Assembly: GCA_964369355.1 (NCBI GenBank)
Contig: CAYJEO010000031.1
Span: 1-10,254 of the forward strand
Length of the DNA: 10,254 nucleotides
Source: CAYJEO01 sp964369355
GTDB lineage: Bacteria; Bacillota_I; Bacilli_A; RF39; UBA660
Reading direction: 5' to 3'
This document shows, in pieces, positions 4,700 to 10,254 of the stretch. The notes below the pieces were generated by a model. The model saw only the letters and a program-made list of their open reading frames with translations. It was not told where the DNA came from and made no database searches. Position 1 is the stretch's first letter, and every line of letters begins with the position of its first letter. The position numbers and the translations under genes are program-made.

Positions 4700-5843
4700 A
4701 TGAAGTTATATTTTGAGTACCTAGTTTTACATTTAATGTTACTTCTGTATCATCCCTTAAAACAGTTATTTTTATTGTATCTCCAACTTCGTATTTATAT
4801 AATTCATATTTTAAATAAGCAGATGTTGGTACTGATTCATCATTTACTTTTAAAATAATATCATCTTTTTTGATTCCTGCGTCTTCTGCAGCAGATGATT
4901 CGACTACACTATCTACTATTACACCTGTTTTTTGAAAGTTGTTAACATCATATGTTGCAACGCCTAAATAAGGTCTAGTAATTGGTATTCCAGATACAAA
5001 ACTATTAGCGTATTCCAACGCAACTTCAATAGGTATTGCAAAACCAATTCCTTCTACACCATCTTCTGGTGATATTAATTTCATATTTGTTACACCTATT
5101 ACTTCTCCTGCTGAATTGCATAATGGTCCACCACTATTTCCTGAATTTATAGCCGTATCAGTTTGTAAAACATTCATAACAACATTACTATTATCTACAC
5201 CAACTTCGACTAGTCTTTCAATACCTGAAATTATTCCTCTTGTAGTTGTCCAAGAATAAACAGATGAATCAAGTGGTGCTCCTACTGCAAAAGTAGTATC
5301 TCCTAAACGTAGTGATTCACTACTTCCTAGTTGTGCAACTTCAATTACTTCTTCTTCATCGATTCTTAATACTGCAATATCTGAATATGAATCTTGTCCT
5401 ACAATAGTTGCTTCTATTGTTTTATTATTAGTTAATATTACTTTTACATTATTACCATCTTCTATAACATGGGCATTAGTAATTATATAACCATATTCAT
5501 CTTCTATTTTATAAACAAATCCAGACCCTGTTGATATTAGTTGTTCATTACTATAAGTATGTACAACAACTACTGAATCATATACTTTTTCAACGGCATC
5601 TGCAATTCCTTCATCTGTTACAGTTACAATTTCTTCTATCGTATGTTTTTCTTCTGTTAAATCTTTTAAATAAAATTCATATATTAAGAAAAAACTTGTT
5701 GAGTATATCATCGTTGCTAATAAAAAGGTAATAATAGCTGTTTTATTTTTTTTACTTTTTTTGTTATTGTGTCCACAATTTTGACAAAAGACATCTTTTT
5801 TCTTTATCTCTTCTCCACAATTAAGACATTTTTTATTTTTCAT
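4698..5843 (-). CDS. Membrane-anchored zinc-ribbon HtrA/DegP-like serine protease with PDZ domain, 381 aa
   Basis: Domains in order: a zinc ribbon with Cys6, Cys9, Cys20 and Cys23 (CLNCG...FCQNCG), a lysine-rich stretch, one membrane segment (about 35-57), a linker, a trypsin-like protease domain (about 80-285) and a PDZ domain (about 290-375). The catalytic triad is His125 (TNAHV), Asp155 (YSDIAVL) and Ser237 (GNSGGP), all intact. By the positive-inside rule the zinc ribbon stays in the cytoplasm and the protease faces outside. HtrA proteases degrade or refold damaged exported proteins. The PDZ domain keeps the usual pattern (PYLGVA, GIKKDDIILKVND). The start at 5843 follows AGAGGTG by 6 nt. 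The gene is probably a single transcription unit with its own TATAAT and a terminator; a CtsR or CssR operator is not evident. The specific htrA, htrB or yyxA assignment cannot be made. Confidence 0.93.
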   Translation of the reverse strand: MKNKKCLNCGEEIKKKDVFCQNCGHNNKKSKKNKTAIITFLLATMIYSTSFFLIYEFYLKDLTEEKHTIEEIVTVTDEGIADAVEKVYDSVVVVHTYSNEQLISTGSGFVYKIEDEYGYIITNAHVIEDGNNVKVILTNNKTIEATIVGQDSYSDIAVLRIDEEEVIEVAQLGSSESLRLGDTTFAVGAPLDSSVYSWTTTRGIISGIERLVEVGVDNSNVVMNVLQTDTAINSGNSGGPLCNSAGEVIGVTNMKLISPEDGVEGIGFAIPIEVALEYANSFVSGIPITRPYLGVATYDVNNFQKTGVIVDSVVESSAAEDAGIKKDDIILKVNDESVPTSAYLKYELYKYEVGDTIKITVLRDDTEVTLNVKLGTQNITS

Positions 5844-5860
5844 TTTAACACCTCTTTATT

Positions 5861-5866
5861 ATTATA
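5861..5866 (-). promoter_or_regulatory. -10 element TATAAT before the HtrA-like gene
   Basis: A consensus TATAAT (5866-5861) lies 17 bp before the start codon, next to the tandem AATTGTT-AATTGTTA (plus strand, from 5866). No good -35 is found at 16-18 bp. A start very close to the ribosome binding site would be implied, so support is modest. Confidence 0.35.
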
Positions 5867-5880
5867 ATTGTTAATTGTTA

Positions 5881-5897
5881 AAAATTTGTGAAATTTT
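5881..5897. repeat. Short inverted repeat after the ATP-grasp gene
   Basis: AAAATTT (5881-5887), GTG, AAATTTT (5891-5897) form a perfect 7-bp A/T-only inverted repeat directly behind the ATP-grasp stop codon, with a few U following on the minus strand. It may be a weak terminator. With no G/C pair in the stem, read-through into the protease gene is likely. Confidence 0.3.
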
Positions 5898-5898
5898 A

Positions 5899-7116
5899 TT
5901 ATTTATTTTTCCAATATGCATTTTTATATCTTTTAAAATATAATTTTTTAGTTTTATTTAATAAAATTAATCTTTTTAAACTCATATCTTTATTATAGTC
6001 AATTGGATTAACTTTATTCTTCCACATTGATAAAGCTTTTTGTTTAAATTTTTCATTTAATATATATTTTTTTATTATTTTTTTAGGAACAAAAGACAAT
6101 AATACTTCTTTATCTAAAATACTATATTCTAAATTTTCTTTATATATTAAATCACGAGCTAGTATTTCGATTAAATTTCCGCCTGCTTTTGAAAAGTAAT
6201 AACTTGATCTTCCTTGTCGCGCATTAATTTCTAATACTTTATAAGTTTTATCACGATAATCATATTTTAAATCAAATTCAGCAAATCCTGAATAACCTAT
6301 ACTATTTGCAAATTTAGTAACCATTTCAATTACCTCTTTTGAGTCATTATGTTCATTATATCCATTAATCATAACAGCCGCATTACCTACTAAATCAGCT
6401 GAATGTTCTTGTAATCCAATTTGAGCTAGTGCTATTCTTTTTACTTTTTTTTCTTTATCTGAATAAATAACACAATCAAATAAATTAGAGTCATCACCTG
6501 GAATATATTCTTGTACGATTAAAGTATTTTTATATCCAGCTTTTTTAATTGCTTTTATAGTTTGATTTAATTCTTTTTTTGATTCTATTTTATATATTTT
6601 TTTCTTACCTTCAAAATTTATTCTTCTATATGAAACAACATCTGCTGCTTTTAATATTATCGGATACATAAATTCTATTTCCAATTTATCGTTTTTACTA
6701 CAATCATAATATTTTGTTTTTGGAACTGTTATAATCTCATTAAATTCATATTCTTTATAAAACAATTCTTTATTAACGATAGTATCAATTAATTCTTCTG
6801 TAGGATAATTAAAATAAAATTTATCTTTTAATAGTTCTTTGTTTTTAGAAATCATTGTTATATAATTTTCTGTTGATGTTACTAATAGTATTTTTTCATT
6901 TTTATGTTCATTATAAAAGTTATTTAATATTTCTAAAAAATGTTTTTCTTCCCATATATTTTCATAATATGTTGTATTTACTATTTTACTATATTGTGTA
7001 AACCATATAGGATTTTTTCCAATTAAATAGGCTTTCTTATTAGTTAGTTCATGATAACATCTTGCCATGTAATAAGCATTAGCATCCATCCCTACTATTA
7101 ATAGTGTAAAGTCCAT
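5899..7116 (-). CDS. ATP-grasp ligase of the D-aspartate ligase type (COG3919-like), 405 aa
   Basis: The N-terminus LLIVGMDANAYYMARCYHELTNKKAYLIG (5-33) resembles the start of enterococcal D-aspartate ligase Aslfm, which has a G-x-D-x-N-x-Y-x-M-A-R-x-x-H pattern. The ATP-grasp core follows: Lys156 in YPIILKAAD, the nucleotide-contact strand VQEYIPGDDS (201-210), GFAEFDLKYD (277-286) and the metal ligands in VLEINARQGRSS (294-305, Glu296 and Asn298). The last 40 residues are strongly basic. Aslfm activates D-Asp with ATP and adds it to the lysine side chain of the peptidoglycan precursor. Related ATP-grasp proteins act on other substrates, so the substrate here is open. The ATG at 7116 follows AAGGAGTG, which overlaps the stop of the alanine racemase gene. 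Racemase-ligase coupling supports a D-amino acid role in wall cross-bridges. Both are cytoplasmic; no signal peptide. Confidence 0.75.
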   Translation of the reverse strand: MDFTLLIVGMDANAYYMARCYHELTNKKAYLIGKNPIWFTQYSKIVNTTYYENIWEEKHFLEILNNFYNEHKNEKILLVTSTENYITMISKNKELLKDKFYFNYPTEELIDTIVNKELFYKEYEFNEIITVPKTKYYDCSKNDKLEIEFMYPIILKAADVVSYRRINFEGKKKIYKIESKKELNQTIKAIKKAGYKNTLIVQEYIPGDDSNLFDCVIYSDKEKKVKRIALAQIGLQEHSADLVGNAAVMINGYNEHNDSKEVIEMVTKFANSIGYSGFAEFDLKYDYRDKTYKVLEINARQGRSSYYFSKAGGNLIEILARDLIYKENLEYSILDKEVLLSFVPKKIIKKYILNEKFKQKALSMWKNKVNPIDYNKDMSLKRLILLNKTKKLYFKRYKNAYWKNK

Positions 7117-7127
7117 ATAATCACTCC

Positions 7128-8287
7128 TTAATATTTATATTCTGTTTGTTTTTTTTCTTTTACGTTTACTCTTATTAATCTAGTAGATAAACTACATAAC
7201 ATTTGCTGTAATCCAAAATTAGAATTTTTAGCTATTCTTGCTACTGATAATTTTTCATTTATTAAGTCAACCTTATCATGTAGTTTAACTTTATTATCAA
7301 TTCTTACCATTGTATAATCCATTGTTGTACTTACTATGTCATATCTTTTTTTATTAATATTAACGTATTTAAAATTAGTAGTTACTCCATCTGCTGTTCC
7401 TATCGGTAATGTTGCTATAATTTCTTCTTTTTTTGCTTTATATAAAGCATTATATCCGACAATACTTTTTTTATTTATTTTATTTATATAAATAACTTCT
7501 GAATGTAAACTTAGTACTTTATTTAATTTTAAATTATTTTTTAAATTAGTATTAGATATAGTTTTAAAGTTTGTTTTTATTTTTTTAAGTATATTAAATT
7601 TGATTTTTTTAATTCCTTTAGGATTATTCATAGATGCCGAAAAACCATACATAATAATTCCTAATCTTACTCCGTTAGCAATACTTATTTTTTCATGTCT
7701 TACTAAAGATAAAGAATTATAAAGATGAACTATTTTTATTTTTTTTAAATTAATTTTACTAGTTAGTTTAAAAAACTTTTCTACTTGTTTATCAAAATAA
7801 ATATCTTTAACTCCAGACGTTGCAAAGTGTGTGTATATACCTTCTATTTCTATAGTTTTATTATTTACTATTTCTTCAACATGACTTTTTTTATTAATCC
7901 CGACTCTATTCATTCCAGTATTTAATTTAATATGACATTTTAAATTTTTAATATCTTTTATTTCTAGATAGTCTTCATAAGATATTATTGAAACTGTCAA
8001 ATTATTTTCAATAGCAATTAATGCTTCTTCTTTAGAAGTATTTCCAAATATTAAAATTGGAATTTCTTTATTTATTTTTCTAATTTCCAAAGCTTCTTCT
8101 AATGATGAAACTGCTAAATAATTAATACCTGCTTCAATCATTGTATTAATTATATTTATACCATGTCCATAACAATTACCTTTTACAACTCCAAAGTAAT
8201 ATTGATATTTTCAATATTTTCTTTTATATTTTTAATATTGTTTGCTAATTTATCTTCATTAACTAAAACATACGATTTTCTATACAT
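7128..8287 (-). pseudogene. alr: Alanine racemase, broken by a -1 frameshift near codon 26
   Basis: This is a fold-III PLP racemase in two frames. Frame one starts at the ATG at 8287 (MYRKSYVLVNEDKLANNIKN...) and stops at TAA 8185-8183 after 34 codons. The next frame, one base off and open from about 8210, encodes YYFGVVKGNCYGHG, which holds the PLP-binding lysine, and continues to 7128. Adding one A in the A4 run at 8208-8211 would join them as E-K-Y-Q-Y-Y-F-G-V-V-K. The rest keeps family motifs: LNTGMNRVG, IYTHFATS, NSLSLVRH, VRLGIIMYGF, the catalytic-tyrosine segment GYNALYKA and TTMDYTMVRI. PIGYADG reads PIGTADG, so one phosphate-pocket Tyr is Thr. The internal ATG at 8141 has no ribosome binding site and would omit the lysine. 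The body shows no other decay, so a recent mutation, a sequencing indel or recoding are all possible. Alr makes D-Ala for the cell wall. Confidence 0.85.
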
Positions 8288-8329
8288 AATACCACATTCT
8301 TTCTTATTTTATTAATTTAATTTTATCAT

Positions 8330-8335
8330 ATTATA
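8330..8335 (-). promoter_or_regulatory. -10 element TATAAT before the alanine racemase gene
   Basis: TATAAT (8335-8330) lies about 40 nt before the ATG at 8287. The -35 position falls in the U-run of the preceding terminator and is poor (TTTTTA). Because a terminator ends the upstream operon, a promoter is needed here. Confidence 0.45.
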
Positions 8336-8353
8336 CCTTATTTAACAACTTAT

Positions 8354-8378
8354 AAAAAAACTATACATTAAGTATAGT
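8354..8378 (-). terminator. Intrinsic terminator of the pentapeptide-repeat operon
   Basis: On the minus strand ACTATAC (8378-8372), loop TTAAT and GTATAGT (8366-8360) form a perfect 7-bp stem followed by six U (8359-8354). The stop codon of the pentapeptide gene lies in the loop. Confidence 0.85.
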
Positions 8379-8949
8379 CTATATTTACACCTTTATATTT
8401 TAAATAATTAATACTTTGTTCAAATGATAAAGTACATCCCAATAAATTATTTAAATCGGTTGATATGTATTCTATTTTATTATTGGATAAATCAATTTTA
8501 TTCAATAAAATATTTCTAAATGTAATTATCTCTGATTCATTTTCTATAAACTTTATGTTTTTAAAGTCAACATTATCAAATTCTACTTCTGTTAATAGAG
8601 ATTGATTATATTCTACATCTTTTAGTTTTGAATTTATAAATGTAGAGTAATTTAAATTACTTTCTAAAAAGACATTATCTTTTAAAGTTACATTTGATAG
8701 TGTTACCCCTACTAACTTTGTATTTATAAATTTAGTTTTATGTATACCACATTTTAAAAAATTAATATTAGATAAATCACAATATTCAAACTTACAATTA
8801 TCAAATATAACATTTTCTATATATTTTATTTCAAAATTACATTTATGAAAAGTAACGTTTTCAAAAGTCTTTTTATCTAATTGCTTAATATTTATAGTTT
8901 CGTTTTCTATTAATTCATTTTCAATATAATTTAATTCATTAAAATTCAT
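8368..8949 (-). CDS. Pentapeptide-repeat protein, 193 aa
   Basis: Every fifth residue from Phe29 to Phe134 is a bulky hydrophobic one (Phe, Leu, Ile or Tyr), about 22 consecutive repeats without a break. This predicts a right-handed quadrilateral beta-helix about five coils long. The N-terminal 28 residues and the C-terminal tail (LLGCTLSFEQSINYLKYKGV, 169-188) cap the helix; that tail resembles the C-terminus of YjbI/Qnr/McbG-type proteins. Some members of this fold protect DNA gyrase by mimicking DNA, but most have no known role, and this sequence alone does not show quinolone resistance. It lacks a membrane segment. The ATG at 8949 lies within the last codons of the nucleotidyltransferase gene (11-nt overlap) with no good ribosome binding site, so translation depends on coupling. 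Confidence 0.88.
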   Translation of the reverse strand: MNFNELNYIENELIENETINIKQLDKKTFENVTFHKCNFEIKYIENVIFDNCKFEYCDLSNINFLKCGIHKTKFINTKLVGVTLSNVTLKDNVFLESNLNYSTFINSKLKDVEYNQSLLTEVEFDNVDFKNIKFIENESEIITFRNILLNKIDLSNNKIEYISTDLNNLLGCTLSFEQSINYLKYKGVNIDYT

Positions 8950-9796
8950 AGTTATCTAACTTACTTATTTCTTCTTTTAAATATTTTAAATCTTCTAAAT
9001 AAGTAATTCCTAACCATTTAGAATTTGTTTTTTCTAATTTAAATTGTGCCATATTTTTTTCTATTAAATCCATACAAACTGTTGGTATTAAATATTCACA
9101 CGTATCTAAATCAGTTTGATTTTCAAAAAAATCATTAATATCTTTTTCTAAATAATCCAATACTTTAATATCAAAACCAATTAAATTCATTGATACTAAA
9201 CTATTTTCACTAATTTGTCTTTTATTTGTTTTATCTAAGTTACTAGCATATAAAACTTCTTCTTCTTCAATTATAGATTCAACTATATTTTTTAAGTAAC
9301 CATCTTTTTCTTCACATAAACCTCTTTTAACAGATCCTGTTTTTGATAAAGTATTTTTCACTTCATATGCAACTAGTGCATAATCAAATTTACTTAATGT
9401 TTTATACATTTTATCAAATGCTTCATATCCATAAAAATCGTCTGCATTTATTATTGCAAATTTTTCATTTATAAATTCTTTAGCACACAAAATTGCATGA
9501 GCTGTTCCAAAAGGTTTTATTCTAGAAGTTTTATTTAAAACATATTCCGGAATATATTTATTGTCCTGAAAAGCGTATTGAATTTCTATTTTATTTTCAA
9601 ACCTTTTTCCTATAGTTTCTTTAAATATTTTTTCATTTTCTTCTTTTATAATAAATACTACTTTTGTAAATCCTGCTTTAATTGCATCATGTATTGAATA
9701 ATCTATTATAAATTCGTTGTTTTTACCTACTGCTTCTATTTGTTTTAATCCTCCAAAACGGCTTCCCATTCCAGCTGCTAATATTACTAATGTCAT
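8939..9796 (-). CDS. Sugar nucleotidyltransferase-like protein (NTP_transferase family), 285 aa
   Basis: The N-terminus holds the nucleotide-binding signature LAAGMGSRFGGLKQ (6-19). Also visible are the GTAHAI segment (97-102) and NADDFYG (117-123), whose Asp residues bind the metal and sugar phosphate. These are the marks of NDP-sugar pyrophosphorylases, which join an NTP to a sugar or polyol phosphate. The fit is to the Firmicutes group that starts with MTLVILAAGMGSRFGGLKQIE and has no acyltransferase domain; the sugar and nucleotide are not known. Length is normal. The ATG at 9796 follows AGGTGATGAA, whose first bases overlap the TAG stop of the permease gene. It overlaps the pentapeptide gene by 11 nt. 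The product would supply activated sugar for surface polymers, a pathway not otherwise represented here. Confidence 0.85.
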   Translation of the reverse strand: MTLVILAAGMGSRFGGLKQIEAVGKNNEFIIDYSIHDAIKAGFTKVVFIIKEENEKIFKETIGKRFENKIEIQYAFQDNKYIPEYVLNKTSRIKPFGTAHAILCAKEFINEKFAIINADDFYGYEAFDKMYKTLSKFDYALVAYEVKNTLSKTGSVKRGLCEEKDGYLKNIVESIIEEEEVLYASNLDKTNKRQISENSLVSMNLIGFDIKVLDYLEKDINDFFENQTDLDTCEYLIPTVCMDLIEKNMAQFKLEKTNSKWLGITYLEDLKYLKEEISKLDNYEF

Positions 9797-9804
9797 TTCA
9801 TCAC

Positions 9805-10254
9805 CTAAACTAGTTCTTTCTTTTTATATTTTTTTATAGCAAAGTATATCATTATTAATGTTGTTAAACTTAATACTAATATATTATCAAATGGCATATA
9901 TCCATTTTCAATTATTGGCCTTGCACTACTGTAATTAAATAAATTAATATTGTTTAAAAATTCTAAATCACTACTCATGATTGTTAAAAGGTTTAGTACA
10001 TAAAATAAGAAAACAATTCCTAATGCAACTTGTGTACTTCTGTTAGTTTTTTTCATAAATGTTGATACAAATAACGATATTGAAAAGATTGAAATAAAAA
10101 ATAGTGTCGAAGATATTATTAGATTAATTAATTCTTGTAGTTGTAAATCGTTGCTTAGTGAAAGGCAAACAAACAAGAAGATAAATACTAATAAATTAAA
10201 TAATATGGCGTATGCTATACCTACTACTACTTTTTTAATAACAATTATTTCTCT
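9805..10254 (-). CDS. ABC-2 type transporter permease, C-terminal 149 residues (5' end off window)
   Basis: The frame is open to the right edge, in phase, and continues 26 codons beyond the TTG at 10176 (a possible but unlikely start). The visible part therefore reads REIIVIKKVVVGIAYAILFN... with no initiation signal. Four hydrophobic segments are visible: about 9-33, 43-66, 75-91 and 122-140 of the visible part. A soluble loop (SSDLEFLNNINLFNYSSARPIIENG) separates the last two, and the protein ends in the lysine-rich cytoplasmic tail KKYKKKELV. This is the layout of the C-terminal half of ABC-2 exporter permeases, whose partner ATPase gene is usually next to it, here probably upstream off the window. 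The substrate is unknown. The stop codon TAG is within the ribosome binding site of the nucleotidyltransferase gene, so they share an operon. Confidence 0.8.
   Translation of the reverse strand, partial: REIIVIKKVVVGIAYAILFNLLVFIFLFVCLSLSNDLQLQELINLIISSTLFFISIFSISLFVSTFMKKTNRSTQVALGIVFLFYVLNLLTIMSSDLEFLNNINLFNYSSARPIIENGYMPFDNILVLSLTTLIMIYFAIKKYKKKELV

Noticed and set aside
5531..5731. Plus-strand 66-codon open frame
   Set aside because: It lies entirely within the well-supported HtrA-like gene on the other strand, is leucine/histidine-rich low-complexity and has no ribosome binding site.
8186..8214. Programmed -1 ribosomal frameshift in the alanine racemase gene
   Set aside because: The shift has the right direction, but no X-XXY-YYZ slippery heptamer in frame and no clear downstream stimulator was found. 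A one-base deletion in an A-run explains it more simply. Kept only as a possibility.
10099..10176. TTG at 10176 as the true start of the permease
   Set aside because: The frame continues in phase to the window edge with hydrophobic, membrane-like sequence, and no ribosome binding site precedes the TTG.

Overview
The window is very AT-rich (roughly a quarter G+C by eye) and uses Gram-positive signals: strong AGGAGG-type ribosome binding sites, consensus sigma-A promoters (TTGACA with a 16-17 bp spacer to TATAAT-like hexamers) and short hairpin/U-run terminators. DUF1292, RecG, a zinc-ribbon HtrA protease and a D-aspartate-ligase-like ATP-grasp protein point to a low-GC Firmicutes/Bacilli relative, such as the uncultured gut lineages near Erysipelotrichia or Mollicutes. 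TGA ends one gene and Trp is encoded by TGG, so the standard bacterial code fits. The alanine racemase and ATP-grasp pair implies a peptidoglycan-making cell rather than a wall-less mollicute. The lineage is inferred, not proven.

Layout, read mostly leftwards on the minus strand. 10254-8368: an operon of an ABC-2 permease (5' end off the window), a sugar-nucleotidyltransferase-like protein and a pentapeptide-repeat protein, closed by a terminator. 8335-5899: an alanine racemase gene (broken by a -1 frameshift in its N-terminal region) coupled to an ATP-grasp ligase of the D-aspartate ligase type. 5866-4674: a membrane-anchored zinc-ribbon/HtrA-type serine protease with its own terminator. 4659-3474: an Hpt-REC phosphorelay protein coupled to a type IV prepilin-like protein. 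2541-3346 on the plus strand: a protein that looks like a DHH/DHHA1 phosphoesterase that has lost its catalytic residues. It diverges from recG (2461-476), and the two promoters sit back to back. 267-10: a DUF1292 protein, with a further gene starting exactly at the left edge.

The most unusual content is between genes. Two compact transcription units of about 90-100 nt each have a near-consensus promoter, two hairpins, a C-rich unpaired stretch and an intrinsic terminator, with no convincing reading frame. One lies at 440-351 on the minus strand, just after recG. The other lies at 3370-3469 on the plus strand, just after the DHH-like gene. They carry a perfectly complementary G/C-rich 13-mer: GACCCCCUAAGAG in the first, CUCUUAGGGGGUC in the terminator loop of the second. 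This suggests a pair of small regulatory RNAs that could bind each other, with C-rich segments suited to pairing with Shine-Dalgarno sequences. The idea comes from sequence only and is untested.

No tRNA, rRNA, CRISPR array, insertion sequence or attachment site was seen. No stretch longer than 300 bases lacks a gene.
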